Positions 25,979 to 34,850 of a stretch of 64,000 nucleotides of DNA are shown one piece after another. Within the stretch, counting starts at the first letter, position 1; every line of letters begins with the position of its first letter. The notes beneath the pieces were generated by a model. The model saw nothing but the letters and a program-made list of their open reading frames with translations. It was not told the origin of the DNA and ran no database searches. A program made the position numbers and the translations under genes. The stretch is from Lysobacter antibioticus (GTDB taxonomy: Bacteria > Pseudomonadota > Gammaproteobacteria > Xanthomonadales > Xanthomonadaceae), in assembly GCF_001442535.1 (NCBI RefSeq), contig NZ_CP013141.1:124037-188036 (forward strand), in the 5' to 3' direction.

Positions 25979-26635
25979 ATGCCGATGTCGTTCACCGAAT
26001 CCAGACCCAGCCTGCCCGAGACCCTGCTCGCGGAACTGCCGCTGCAGCTTGCGCCCGAGCAGCGCGCTGCGCTCGAAGCCGCGTATGCGACGCCGACGCG
26101 GGCGTATCACAACATCGGCCACGTCGCCGAAGTGCTGCGCCATTACCTCGACGTCGCCGCCGGCCCGGGTTGGCGGCAACCGCGCGAAGTCGCACTGGCG
26201 GTGCTGTATCACGACGCGATCTACGAAGCCGGGCGGCGCGACAACGAAGCGCGTTCGGCCGTGCTCGCACGCGAACACATCGCGCGCTGGTTGCCGGAGG
26301 CCGGCATCGATGCCGACCGCGTCGCCGAGCTGATCGACTTGACCGCGCGCCACGGCGCCATCGTCCGCGACCAGGTCGATGAGGAGACGCGTTTGTTCCT
26401 CGACGGCGACATGGCCATCCTCGGCGCCGAACCGGCGGTGTTCGACGCCTACGATCGCGGCATCGCCTCGGAATACCGCGGCCATGTGCCGGGGCCCTTG
26501 TTCCGGCTCAATCGCCGCCGCTTTCTCAAGGGCTTGCTCAAGCGCGAGCGGATCTTCCTCAGCGATTACTACCACGCCCGTTACGACGCGGCCGCACGCA
26601 ACAACCTGCGCCGGGCGATCACCACCAAGCGTTGA
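25979..26635 (+). CDS. HD-domain phosphohydrolase-like protein
   Basis: 218 aa, soluble. Resembles the predicted metal-dependent HD superfamily (COG4339 type): RAYHNIGHVAEVL supplies the first His, AVLYHDAIYE the HD pair, and LTARHG plus LFLDGDMAILG the remaining metal-site residues. The ATG at 25979 (MPMSFTES) or 25946 (MPPSPLRN) are both possible, without clear ribosome-binding sites; the shorter is preferred. Substrate unknown. Confidence 0.78.
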   Translation: MPMSFTESRPSLPETLLAELPLQLAPEQRAALEAAYATPTRAYHNIGHVAEVLRHYLDVAAGPGWRQPREVALAVLYHDAIYEAGRRDNEARSAVLAREHIARWLPEAGIDADRVAELIDLTARHGAIVRDQVDEETRLFLDGDMAILGAEPAVFDAYDRGIASEYRGHVPGPLFRLNRRRFLKGLLKRERIFLSDYYHARYDAAARNNLRRAITTKR

Positions 26636-26693
26636 GCGGTCGGGCAGGGCAGGGATGCCGCCGCACCGACACGTTGGTCTGCATCGAAAAACA

Positions 26694-26721
26694 AGGGCCG
26701 CCGCATCGCTGCGGCAGCCCT
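26694..26721 (-). terminator. Terminator of the HPF/RaiA-like gene
   Basis: 12-bp stem (26694-26705 with 26710-26721, one G-T pair on the minus-strand transcript) and 4-nt loop; on the minus strand it is followed by TGTTTTTC. It may also stop transcription arriving from the plus-strand HD gene. Confidence 0.7.
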
Positions 26722-26773
26722 CGTGTTCGAGCGCCGGCGGTCCTTGCCGCCGGCCGGGTTCGTTTCGTTTATG

Positions 26774-27085
26774 TCAGCTGGACAACCGGCCCAGCGAGCT
26801 GTCGAGCACGCGTTGCAGCTTGCGCGCCGCGCCGCTGATCGCTCCGCGCATGGTGTCGGCGTCTTCGGTCGCGGCCACCGGCGGGCGGCCCTCCAGACGC
26901 GCTTCCATGGTGCAGTGTTTGTCGCCGCCGCCGGCCTTGGCGCCGTTGACGTCGCGCAGGTGGACTTCGACCCGGGTGACCTGGTCGCGGAACCGCGACA
27001 GGCTGTGGTCGACCACGCCTTCGACGTGCAGGGCAAGCGACTGATCGCCGCGGAGATGGTGGTCGGTGTTGAGCTGTACCTTCAT
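26774..27085 (-). CDS. HPF/RaiA family ribosome-associated protein
   Basis: 103 aa. MKVQLNTDHHLRGDQSLALHVEGVVDHSLSRFRDQVTRVEVHL in two parts matches the beta-alpha-beta start of ribosome hibernation factors, and RVLDSSLGRL ends the second helix. A near-perfect AGGAGG (27092-27097), 7 nt before the ATG at 27085, fixes the start; the frame runs open to 28018 only as antisense of trhO. Likely binds ribosomes under stress; a sequence-divergent, short member of the family. Confidence 0.78.
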   Translation of the reverse strand: MKVQLNTDHHLRGDQSLALHVEGVVDHSLSRFRDQVTRVEVHLRDVNGAKAGGGDKHCTMEARLEGRPPVAATEDADTMRGAISGAARKLQRVLDSSLGRLSS

Positions 27086-27292
27086 GCAAACGCCTCCTGA
27101 TGGAGCAGTTGAGAGGGCAACGCCGCCGCCCTTGCGGCGGCGTTTCACGCGGTCCGGGCCTGCTTGGCCGTCTTGTCTGGGCCGCGCAATTGTTGGGACC
27201 GCGGTTCGCGCGGAAGGTTCGCGGCGCGGTTCAGGTCCGGCCCAGGGGGGACGTGTCAGGCTCGCACAGGCGCCGCGCGGTAGAATGGCGGC

Positions 27293-28033
27293 ATGATCGT
27301 CAATATCGCCGCCTACCATTTCGCCGTTATCGACGACCCGCCGCAGTTGGCCGCCTGGGTCCGTGAACAGGCCGAAGCCGGCGAGCTGCGCGGCACCGTG
27401 CTGGTCGCGGGCGAGGGCATCAACCTGTTCCTGGCCGGCGCCGCCGCGCCGGTCGAGGCCCTGCTCGACGGCCTGCGCGCCGACCCGCGCTTTGCCGGTT
27501 TGGTCGTCAAATACAGCCACAGCCGCAGCCAGCCCTTCGCTCGGCTCAAGGTCAAGCTGAAGAAGGAAATCATCGCCTTCCGCCGCGATAAGGCTTCGCC
27601 CTTGCGCGAGCGCGCACCAACCGTGACGCCGGACACGCTTGCGCGTTGGCTCGATCGCGGTCACGACGACGGCGGCCGCCGGGTCGTACTGCTGGACACG
27701 CGCAATCGCGAGGAAGTCGATTACGGCAGCTTCGCCGACGCGCTGACCCTGCCGATCGACAATTTCACCGAACTGCCCGAGGCCTTGGCGCCGCATCGCG
27801 AGGCCTTGGCCGATGCCACCGTGGTCAGCTTCTGCACCGGCGGTATCCGCTGCGAAAAGGCCGCGTTGTGGCTGCGCGCCGACGGCATGGACAATCTGCT
27901 CCAGCTCGACGGCGGCATCCTGGGTTACTTCGAGCAGGTCGGCGGCCGTCATTACCAGGGCCGCTGTTTCGTGTTCGATGAACGCGTCGCGCTCGATCCG
28001 GCGCTGCAGCCCCTGCACGATGCGGCTGCCTGA
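27293..28033 (+). CDS. trhO: tRNA uridine(34) hydroxylase TrhO (rhodanese-like, YceA family)
   Basis: 246 aa. N-terminal acylphosphatase-like half with RGTVLVAGEGINLFLAG, then a rhodanese domain with LLDTRNREEVDYG and the active-site loop CTGGIRCEKAALWL (Cys181, Cys187). TrhO uses oxygen and prephenate-independent chemistry to make 5-hydroxyuridine at the tRNA wobble base. It lacks the Cys-rich C-terminal extension of the E. coli protein, as other xanthomonad members do from memory. TAGAAT lies 6 nt before the ATG, so the mRNA may be leaderless. Confidence 0.88.
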   Translation: MIVNIAAYHFAVIDDPPQLAAWVREQAEAGELRGTVLVAGEGINLFLAGAAAPVEALLDGLRADPRFAGLVVKYSHSRSQPFARLKVKLKKEIIAFRRDKASPLRERAPTVTPDTLARWLDRGHDDGGRRVVLLDTRNREEVDYGSFADALTLPIDNFTELPEALAPHREALADATVVSFCTGGIRCEKAALWLRADGMDNLLQLDGGILGYFEQVGGRHYQGRCFVFDERVALDPALQPLHDAAA

Positions 28034-28218
28034 GCCTAGCCCGCGGCCCGCGCGGCCTTACGAACTATTAACGGCGAACGGTTAGGCTGCGCGTTCGCGC
28101 CGCGCCGGCACCCTCGTGCGGGCCTCCCCCAACGACGCGACACGGACCTGCGTCGGCGCCGTCGACGCATTCGCGACCCGCAGCAACCGAATCCAGGATT
28201 TTGCACAGAGGACCCCTG

Positions 28219-28848
28219 ATGAACCGACGTCTGTTCCCCGCTTTGTCGACGCTCGCGCTCGCCGTCGTGGCGCTCGCCGCGTGCAACCAAAGCGCGCCGG
28301 TCAACACTGCTGCCCCGCAGGAAACCACCGCGGCCCTGCCGCAGGCGCCGCAGGCGGTGCCCGACCCGAACGCCGAACCGGTCTCGCGCGCGGCTCCGCC
28401 GATGCTGCCGCCGGTAGCCTTGGGCACTTTCGAGCCCGGCAACCCGGTGGCCCAGGCGACCACCGGCAAACTCACCATCGACGATCTCGAACTCAAGGGC
28501 GAGAACGGTTCGCTGTACAAGACCGAACGCGTCGCGCTGGTGCGCGGCGGCGACCAATACACCGCCGGCGAGACCTATGGCGCGATCATGCAGGTCGAAG
28601 CCAGCCAGGCGATCGAACTGCGCCGCGTGATCGAGCAGGTGCCGCCGAAGCAAACCCCGGGCAACGCGTTCTGCGGCACCACCCCGACCGGTTTCATCGC
28701 GCTGGCGAAAGTCACCGAGAGCACCGGCGACGTGGTCAAGCTGATCGCCCTGCAGGGCAGCGACGTGCCGGCCGCGACCGCGCAAGGCGTGGGCCTGTGC
28801 GCCTCGATGTTCTACATGGGCAAGGCGAGCGGGAAGCCGGCGGCTTGA
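28219..28848 (+). CDS. Predicted lipoprotein, 209 aa
   Basis: Signal peptide MNRRLFPALSTLALAVVALAAC with lipobox LAAC, a Pro/Ala-rich linker to about residue 70, then a compact domain of unknown type (KLTIDDLELKGENGSLYKTE ... NAFCGTTPTGFIALAKV). GAGG 7 nt before the ATG at 28219 sets the start. No family recognised; probably a periplasmic face lipoprotein. Confidence 0.75.
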   Translation: MNRRLFPALSTLALAVVALAACNQSAPVNTAAPQETTAALPQAPQAVPDPNAEPVSRAAPPMLPPVALGTFEPGNPVAQATTGKLTIDDLELKGENGSLYKTERVALVRGGDQYTAGETYGAIMQVEASQAIELRRVIEQVPPKQTPGNAFCGTTPTGFIALAKVTESTGDVVKLIALQGSDVPAATAQGVGLCASMFYMGKASGKPAA

Positions 28849-29006
28849 GAACGGCGCAAGCGCGCTGGTCGTTCGCCGAATAAACCGACTTGCGCTGCAT
28901 TCTCGCGGTTGCGCAAGTCCGCGGGGCTTGCCTCCCCGGCGAGGAGGCGGCTCTCGTCGATGCAGAATTACCGACAGGAAGGGCCTCACGGCTTTGGGAG
29001 GTAACG

Positions 29007-29369
29007 ATGGACGGTGGCCATGCGCTTGCGGCAGCGCTCGCTGTTGCGAGCCTGCTCCAGGCAAGTCCCGTGTCGGCGACCGAAAGCGTGCCGGAGAAGG
29101 ACGTGGTGGTTAAGAGGTCTACGTTCAAAGGTCGTTGGCCGCTGCCCTTCGACAGGGCGACGCTGACCTGCCGGCCAAGAGGGTATGCGAACACGATGAC
29201 CACGCCCGAGGGGAAGTTCGCCCTCAACGACGCGGCCAGGGCGGAAGGATTTCCAGAGTTGACGGCCTTGCGGCCGAAGGGCCGTCGGGTATCCGACGGC
29301 AAGGCCGGTTTGGACGAGTTCGCAAAAGCCGCGGACGAGATCTGCACGAGGAACTGGTCGCGTCGTTGA
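29007..29369 (+). CDS. Secreted DUF2511/YebY-like protein
   Basis: 120 aa. Hydrophobic N-terminus ending ASPVSATES, then KGRWPLPFDRATLTC, TTPEGKFALNDAARAEGFPELTALRP, close to the DUF2511 pattern (WPLTV...L.C......ANGKTYALNGTA...G). GGGAGG lies 6 nt before the ATG at 29007. Probably periplasmic; role unknown. Followed by an unrelated GTG-started frame. Confidence 0.7.
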   Translation: MDGGHALAAALAVASLLQASPVSATESVPEKDVVVKRSTFKGRWPLPFDRATLTCRPRGYANTMTTPEGKFALNDAARAEGFPELTALRPKGRRVSDGKAGLDEFAKAADEICTRNWSRR

Positions 29370-29398
29370 GGGCGTGGCAGGCAATCAGGGAGGAGCGC

Positions 29399-29827
29399 GT
29401 GGCGGACCCGGCCGACAAAAAGGCGCTGTTGATCGCGTTGAAGCGGCACCTGGAGGCGGAAATCAGCCGCACCCAGGCCAAGCTCGACATCTGCGACAGT
29501 TCGCAGGACAGGATTCATTTATCCGATTGCCGGGATAACCTGCGTGCGCTCGAACGCACGCAGGATCCGGAGCGGTCGATACTCGTGCTCGAAACCGAAG
29601 AGCAGGAGTTCTATCTGGACCGGCTGAGCGGCACCAGGCGCTACCTGGATCTGGTGGCCAAGGTGCCTTATCCGCTGTCGGGAAGCGCCGTGATCGAAGG
29701 CCGCGAGTACCGATTGTCCAGGCATTCGCAATGGCACGAGAGCGTGTGCCCGGGTGCGCAATTCGACGGCTCTACCAGGCGCGACGAGCGCTGGACGAGT
29801 CGGTCGATCGTCAGGTCGAAGATCTGA
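29399..29827 (+). CDS. Hypothetical protein, 142 aa, GTG start
   Basis: Start GTG at 29399 behind GGGAGGAG (29388-29395), 29 bp after the preceding gene. The product is charged and helical in the first 60 residues (KRHLEAEISRTQAKLDICDSS), with no signal peptide. No family recognised. Third-position G/C content is somewhat lower than in neighbours. The frame is open upstream but overlaps the previous gene. Confidence 0.6.
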   Translation: MADPADKKALLIALKRHLEAEISRTQAKLDICDSSQDRIHLSDCRDNLRALERTQDPERSILVLETEEQEFYLDRLSGTRRYLDLVAKVPYPLSGSAVIEGREYRLSRHSQWHESVCPGAQFDGSTRRDERWTSRSIVRSKI

Positions 29828-29889
29828 CCGCGCGGCGCCGCGCAGTCACCGGCGCCGAAATAAGATCGGGAGGGGCTGAAGTAAGATGG

Positions 29890-29952
29890 CCGAACCCGCC
29901 GAACCCGCCGAACCCGCCGAACCCGCCGAACCCGCCGAACCCGCCGAACCCG
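29890..29952 (+). repeat. Seven perfect copies of a 9-bp tandem repeat (CCGAACCCG)
   Basis: Lies between 29827 and 29978, 26 bp before the next start codon. An ATG at 29886 reads through it as repeated Ala-Glu-Pro and ends inside the next gene in another frame; not called as a gene. Confidence 0.9.
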
Positions 29953-29977
29953 CCTCGATGGAAGACAGGGAGATGTC

Positions 29978-30442
29978 ATGCGTATCGGATACGTGCTCGC
30001 TTTGCTGTCGTTGTTGCCGGTTGCATCGGCGTCGGCTGGGGCGGGCAATGAACCGCTGAGCGCCGAATTGCGCCTGGCTGGATTGAAGATCGGCGACTCC
30101 CTGGCCCGGGTACGCAAGCAACTCGGCGAGCCCGAGCGCATGGAGGGCCAGCCGGGCGAGCACCACTACGTCCTGCATTACCCCGGCTTGCGTATCGAGA
30201 TGGCCGAACCCGGTCGAGTGCTGATGCTGGGCTCGACCTCACCGCGCTATTGCACCTCGTCGGGCCTGTGCCCGGGGCAGCCGCTGGAACAGGCGCGCAA
30301 GCGCTTGGGCGAAGGCACGTTCTACGAGGGCGACGACAGCGGAAAGCTCAATTACGACAGCCGCGACGGTTCGTGTTTCCTGGCGATCGAACCGGACCCG
30401 TCGCGACGCCTCATCCACGGGGTGGAATTCTCCTGCCCTTGA
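29978..30442 (+). CDS. Secreted protein with BamE/SmpA-like segment
   Basis: 154 aa. Signal peptide MRIGYVLALLSLLPVASASA; then LRLAGLKIGDSLARVRKQLGEPERME, the beta-alpha motif typical of BamE/OmlA-like small periplasmic proteins, repeated more weakly at GQPLEQARKRLGEG. GGGAG before the ATG at 29978. Four Cys in the second half could form disulfides. Function unknown. Confidence 0.7.
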   Translation: MRIGYVLALLSLLPVASASAGAGNEPLSAELRLAGLKIGDSLARVRKQLGEPERMEGQPGEHHYVLHYPGLRIEMAEPGRVLMLGSTSPRYCTSSGLCPGQPLEQARKRLGEGTFYEGDDSGKLNYDSRDGSCFLAIEPDPSRRLIHGVEFSCP

Positions 30443-30485
30443 GCGAACGGCGCACTGCGTCGCCGCTCAGGTGCCGCTGCGCGGC

Positions 30486-31769
30486 TCAGTCGCCCGCAGC
30501 CGCCAGCAGATGCGCGGCCGCGGCGCGGCCGGCGATCAGTCCGCTGGCGAAACAGGCGGTCAGCAGATAGCCGCCGGTCGGGGCTTCCCAGTCGAGCATT
30601 TCGCCGGCGCAGAAGATCGCCGGTTTCGATGCTTCCAGGGTGGAATCGCCCTCGGCCGGCGTAAGCAGACGCAGTTGCGAATCCAACGCTTCCAGGCGCA
30701 CGCCGCCGGCGCTGCTGATCACTTCGGCGATCGGGCGCGCGCGCAACAGGCGCAGCGGCAGGCGCTTGATCGTCTGCGCGACGACGGTTGGGTCGTTGAG
30801 GCCATCCTTGCCCAATACCTCGAACACCAGCGCGGCCTTGACCCCATCGAGGCCGGTCTGGCGCCGCAGATGTTCGCCGACGCTGCGGCCGCGGCGCGGC
30901 TGGGCGAAATCGCGCTGCAGACGATCGAGCTCGCGGCCCGGCGCCAGGTCCAGGCGCAACACCGCTTCGCCGTGCGCGGCGATGCGATCGCGCAAGCCCG
31001 CCGACAGCGCATAGATCAGGCTGCCCTCGATGCCGGTCGCGGTGATCACGCATTCCCCCTGCAAGCCGTGTTCGCCGGCTTCGTCGTGCCAATGCGCGAT
31101 CACCGGCTTGAGCGGTGCGCCGGCATGGCGGCTGGCGAAATGTGGGCTCCAGCCGATGTCGAAGCCGCAATTCGAGGGTTGCAGCGGGGCGACGTCGATG
31201 CCGCGTTCGCTCAACCACGGCGCCCAGGCACCGTCGGAACCGAGTTCGGGCCAACTGCCGCCGCCGAGTGCCAGCACCGTCGCCGCGGCGTGCACTTGCG
31301 ACTCGCCATCGGGCGTGGCGAAACGCAGGGCGCCGTCCTCGCTCCAGCCGGTCCAGCGGTGATGGACGTGGAAGCGCACGCCGTCCTCGCGCAATCTGCG
31401 CACCCAGCCGCGCAGCAGCGGCGCGGCCTTGCGGTCCATCGGGAATACCCGCCCGGAGGTGCCGACATAGGTCTCCACGCCGAAACCGCGCGCCCATTCG
31501 CGCAAGGCCTCGCCATCGAATTGGTCGAGCCAGCGGCCGACCGCCTCGCTGCGCGCGCCGTAGCGGCGATCGAAGGCCGGCCGCGGTTCGCCGTGGGTGA
31601 GGTTGAGCCCGCCCTTGCCGGCGATCAGGAACTTGCGCCCGACCGAGCCCATGGCGTCGAACAGGTCCACCTCGACGCCCATCGCGCGCGCGGTCTGCGC
31701 GGCCATCAGGCCGGCGGGGCCGCCGCCGATCACGACCAGGCCGGGCAGGGTGCTTGCGTTGACGGACAT
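30486..31769 (-). CDS. HI0933/BaiN-type FAD-dependent oxidoreductase (TIGR03862-like)
   Basis: 427 aa. FAD-binding GxGxxG (VVIGGGPAGLMAAQTARAMG) at the N-terminus, SVGRKFLIAGKGGLNLTH (HI0933 family signature), and C-terminal FCAGEMLDWEAPTGGYLLTACFASG. Length fits. The ATG at 31769 is preferred; the frame continues upstream without support. The reaction is not known for this subgroup. Confidence 0.88.
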   Translation of the reverse strand: MSVNASTLPGLVVIGGGPAGLMAAQTARAMGVEVDLFDAMGSVGRKFLIAGKGGLNLTHGEPRPAFDRRYGARSEAVGRWLDQFDGEALREWARGFGVETYVGTSGRVFPMDRKAAPLLRGWVRRLREDGVRFHVHHRWTGWSEDGALRFATPDGESQVHAAATVLALGGGSWPELGSDGAWAPWLSERGIDVAPLQPSNCGFDIGWSPHFASRHAGAPLKPVIAHWHDEAGEHGLQGECVITATGIEGSLIYALSAGLRDRIAAHGEAVLRLDLAPGRELDRLQRDFAQPRRGRSVGEHLRRQTGLDGVKAALVFEVLGKDGLNDPTVVAQTIKRLPLRLLRARPIAEVISSAGGVRLEALDSQLRLLTPAEGDSTLEASKPAIFCAGEMLDWEAPTGGYLLTACFASGLIAGRAAAAHLLAAAGD

Positions 31770-31909
31770 GGGCGGGAAGGCACGGCGGCGCGGTAGCGGC
31801 CGGCCATTATGCCGCCCCGGCGTGCGGGCCGCGCCCGGACACGACTTCCGACCTCTGGCGCGCGCCGCGACGATCGCCGAGAGTGGACGTTTTTCCGGGA
31901 AGGACAACG

Positions 31910-33652
31910 ATGCGAGCCAACGACTGGAAGGCGCACGGCGCCGGTCTGCTGTTGTGCGTAAGCGCCGCCGGTGCGGCCGCGCAGGCGCCCGAAGCGGTGG
32001 CCGCGGCCGCGGCACCGGCGCTGCCCGAGCAGTTGCAGGATTTCGACGCCTATGTCGAAGCGGTGCGCAAGCAGTTCGAGGTGCCCGGCATCGCGGTGGC
32101 GATCGTCAAGGACGGCCAGGTCGTGCTCGAACGCGGCTACGGCCTGCGCGAGATCGGCAAGCCCGAGCCGGTCGACGCCCATACTCTGTTCGCCATCGCC
32201 TCCAACACCAAGGCCTTCACCGCGGCCTCGCTGTCGATGCTCGCCGACGAGGGCAAGCTCAGTCTCGACGACCGGGTGATCGACCGCTTGCCCTGGTTCC
32301 GCATGGCCGACCCTTACGTGACCCGCGAGATGCGCTTGCGCGATCTGCTCGCCCATCGCAGCGGCCTGGGCCTCGGCGCCGGCGACCTGCTGTATTGGCC
32401 GGGCACCGACTACAGCAACGAGGAAGTCGCCCGTCGTCTTGCCGATGTACCCCTCAGCGGCGGCTTCCGCGGTCAGTACGCCTACGACAACATCCTCTAC
32501 GGCGTCGCCCAGTTGGTGATCGAGAAGGTCAGCGGCCAGAGCTATCGCGACTTTCTTGGCGAACGCATCTTCGCCCCGCTCGGCATGGACGAGACGCGTT
32601 ACAACAGCGACGCCCTGCGCAGCGGCGACGCGGTCGCGAGCGGCCATGCCAAGGCCGATTTCAAGGATCTGCAAACCGCGCCGCGCATGACCTGGGCCAA
32701 CGTCGCCGGCGCCGGCGGCCTGTACTCGAGCGTGCACGACATGGGCAAGTGGATGCGCGTGCAGCTCGACGGCGGCGTCTACGGGCGCGACGGCGACAAG
32801 GAGCGGCGCTTGTTCAGCGCCAAGCGTCAGCAGGCGATGTGGTCGGTGGTCACGCCGATGCCGATCGCCGAACCGTCGGTGCCGGAACTGGCGCCGGCGA
32901 AGCCGAATTTCGCCGGCTACGGCGAAGGCTGGCAGTTGACCGATTACCGCGGACGCAAGCTGGTCTGGCATACCGGCGGCTGGCCCGGCATGGTCTCGCG
33001 CGTAACCCTGGTGCCGGAGCAGAAACTCGGCGTGGTGGTGCTGACCAACGCCGAACTCGGCGGCGCCTTCCAGGCGGTGACCATGCGCGCGCTGGATGCC
33101 TACCTGGGCGCGGCCAAGACCGACTGGAACGCGGCCTATGCCGCCGCCCTGGCCAAGAGCCGCAGCAAGGCCGACGACGATTGGAGCAAGCATGTTGCCG
33201 CGCGCGATACGAAATCGAAGCCGTCGCTGCCGTTGCAGGCCTATGCCGGCGCCTATCGCGACCCGTGGTACGGCGAGGTCTTCGTCGAAGCAGCGGGCAA
33301 CGGCCAATGGCGGCTGCGTTTCGGCCGCAGCAAGGACCTGGTCGGCGTACTCATGCACTGGCAGCACGACACCTTCATCGTCCGCTGGAACCAGCGCTGG
33401 CTCAATGCCGACGCCTTCGTCAATTTCGCCCTGACCCCCGACGGCAAGGTGCGCGAAGTGCGGATGGAGGCGATTTCGCCGCTGACCGACTTCAGCTTCG
33501 ACTTCCAGGATCTGCGCCTGGCGCCGGTGGCCGCGGCGGACCCGGACGCGGCTCCGCCGGCGCTTGCGCCGAAGGGCGCACCGGTCAAGGAGGTCCCGGC
33601 CAAGGACGCACCGGTCAAGGCCGCCCCGGCCGCGGGCAAGCGCGCGGGTTGA
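31910..33652 (+). CDS. Class C beta-lactamase-type serine hydrolase with DUF3471-like domain
   Basis: 580 aa, exported (signal around AGLLLCVSAAGAAAQA). Catalytic Ser98-x-x-Lys101 in ASNTKAFT, Tyr-x-Asn as YDN in GQYAYDNILYG, and HTGG as the third motif. The C-terminal 180 aa form a DUF3471-like beta domain, then an Ala/Pro/Lys tail. GGGAAGG before the ATG at 31910. More likely an esterase/peptidase (EstB or ClbP-like group) than a drug-resistance beta-lactamase. Confidence 0.87.
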   Translation: MRANDWKAHGAGLLLCVSAAGAAAQAPEAVAAAAAPALPEQLQDFDAYVEAVRKQFEVPGIAVAIVKDGQVVLERGYGLREIGKPEPVDAHTLFAIASNTKAFTAASLSMLADEGKLSLDDRVIDRLPWFRMADPYVTREMRLRDLLAHRSGLGLGAGDLLYWPGTDYSNEEVARRLADVPLSGGFRGQYAYDNILYGVAQLVIEKVSGQSYRDFLGERIFAPLGMDETRYNSDALRSGDAVASGHAKADFKDLQTAPRMTWANVAGAGGLYSSVHDMGKWMRVQLDGGVYGRDGDKERRLFSAKRQQAMWSVVTPMPIAEPSVPELAPAKPNFAGYGEGWQLTDYRGRKLVWHTGGWPGMVSRVTLVPEQKLGVVVLTNAELGGAFQAVTMRALDAYLGAAKTDWNAAYAAALAKSRSKADDDWSKHVAARDTKSKPSLPLQAYAGAYRDPWYGEVFVEAAGNGQWRLRFGRSKDLVGVLMHWQHDTFIVRWNQRWLNADAFVNFALTPDGKVREVRMEAISPLTDFSFDFQDLRLAPVAAADPDAAPPALAPKGAPVKEVPAKDAPVKAAPAAGKRAG

Positions 33653-34223
33653 ACGAAGCAACGACGGCATTCGTCATCGGAGCCACGGACGCCGCACGCA
33701 GCCGTCATGGCCTTCGATGTAGTACCGCTGCCGGCGAAAGCGGGAGTGGGTCGCGATCCGACGATCGGCAGCGTTTTCCTGGCCGGACGAGGTAGGGGGG
33801 CGGCGATCCTGCCTCGTTGTTAGCTAGGACTGGGTACCCGGTCGTCCCCGCCTGCATGTCTCCAGGATGCCGGCGGCAGCTTGTGGCGCATAGGGACCGT
33901 GCCCATTGCGTCACTTAAGGCCCTGCATCGCCGTGTCCTGCGATGCAGGGCCTTCTTCATTGGGGCTACCGTCGGCGGCGCTCCTCGACAGGTCGCCGGG
34001 TTCGCGACCGGCGCATAGCGGCACAGGCGCCGGCGCATTGGTGCACCGGTTGTTGAACATCAGCGATTCACAGTCGGCCATCCCCGCAGGCGGGAATCCA
34101 GAGACTTCAGAGCGGTGTAGCGGTAAGGCCATGGGTCCCCGCCTGCGCGGGGACGACGGCGTGGAGGAAGAGCTAGTATCGGCGAATGGATGCTCCGCTC
34201 AGGAATCGGCCCCGGGGATCGGC
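33653..34223. other. Intergenic region with terminator and REP-like elements
   Basis: 571 bp without a supported gene. A segment at about 33868-33912 is repeated near 35008-35050. REP-like palindromes lie at 34078-34165. A terminator lies at 33917-33954. Confidence 0.55.
33917..33961 (+). terminator. Long intrinsic terminator-like hairpin
   Basis: Perfect 14-bp stem AAGGCCCTGCATCG (33917-33930) / CGATGCAGGGCCTT (33941-33954), 10-nt loop, then CTTCATT. It lies 265 bp after the serine hydrolase, so it may end that transcript or an unseen RNA. Confidence 0.55.
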
Positions 34224-34850
34224 ATGCGAACTCACGGCACCTTGATCAAATGGAACGATGAGCGGGGGTTCGGATTCATCGCCCCGGCCCAGGGTGGCGA
34301 CGAGCTGTTCGTGCATATCTCAGCGTTCAACCGCCGCGGCGTCAGGCCGGCCCTCAACGAACTGGTGTCCTTCGAGATTCATACGAAGAGCGATGGCACG
34401 CGCCAGGCCGTCCGGGTCATGAGGGCAGGCGAAGGCAGCCGAGCGGCATCGGCGCGACGTCGCGATTCGAACGCTCCCGCACGAAGCGGGATCGGCATCG
34501 CGGCCCTGGCGATCGCGGCCATGGTCGCAGTCGGCGGGTACGTCTACAGCCGCTCATCGCCGCCGCGTCTGGATGGGACCGGGTTCGCACGCCCGGCGGC
34601 ATCGGCTTCGTCAGCCGCGCAGGCACGGCCATCGGTGGCGGCGCCTGCGCCGGACTCGGCATCCTCGTCCGGGTCGGCGTCGGTACGGTCGTCGACGCAG
34701 TCGTCGCAGGGTTTCGTTTGCGATGGCCGTCAGCATTGTTCGCAGATGAGCTCGTGCGCCGAGGCCGAGTATTTTCTTCGGCATTGTCCCGATACGAGAA
34801 TGGACGGTGACAGCGACGGAGAACCTTGCGAGCAACAGTGTCCGCGTTAG
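34224..34850 (+). CDS. Cold-shock domain / TM / excalibur-like fusion protein
   Basis: 208 aa. N-terminal cold-shock domain (1-68) with RNP1-like RGFGFIAP and RNP2-like LFVHIS; basic linker; one TM helix (about 89-108); a Ser/Ala/Pro-rich stalk; and a Cys-rich C-terminal domain (about 163-208) with FVCDGRQHC and DGDSDGEPCE, resembling the excalibur calcium-binding domain. Predicted topology puts the nucleic-acid-binding domain in the cytoplasm and the Cys-rich domain in the periplasm. GGGGA before the ATG at 34224. Confidence 0.82.
   Translation: MRTHGTLIKWNDERGFGFIAPAQGGDELFVHISAFNRRGVRPALNELVSFEIHTKSDGTRQAVRVMRAGEGSRAASARRRDSNAPARSGIGIAALAIAAMVAVGGYVYSRSSPPRLDGTGFARPAASASSAAQARPSVAAPAPDSASSSGSASVRSSTQSSQGFVCDGRQHCSQMSSCAEAEYFLRHCPDTRMDGDSDGEPCEQQCPR

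Noticed and set aside
18860..26575. 2571-aa open frame antisense to the autotransporter
   Set aside because: It mirrors the repeat structure of the plus-strand gene, whose codons rarely produce stops on the other strand. The plus frame has a signal peptide, domains, ribosome-binding site and terminator.
29886..30062. Small ORF reading through the CCGAACCCG repeats
   Set aside because: Ribosome-binding site is too far from the ATG, and the second half is an out-of-frame reading of the next gene.
31910..33652. Drug-resistance beta-lactamase
   Set aside because: SxxK, YxN and HTG motifs are shared with esterases and peptidases; the DUF3471-like domain and length favour a non-lactamase hydrolase.
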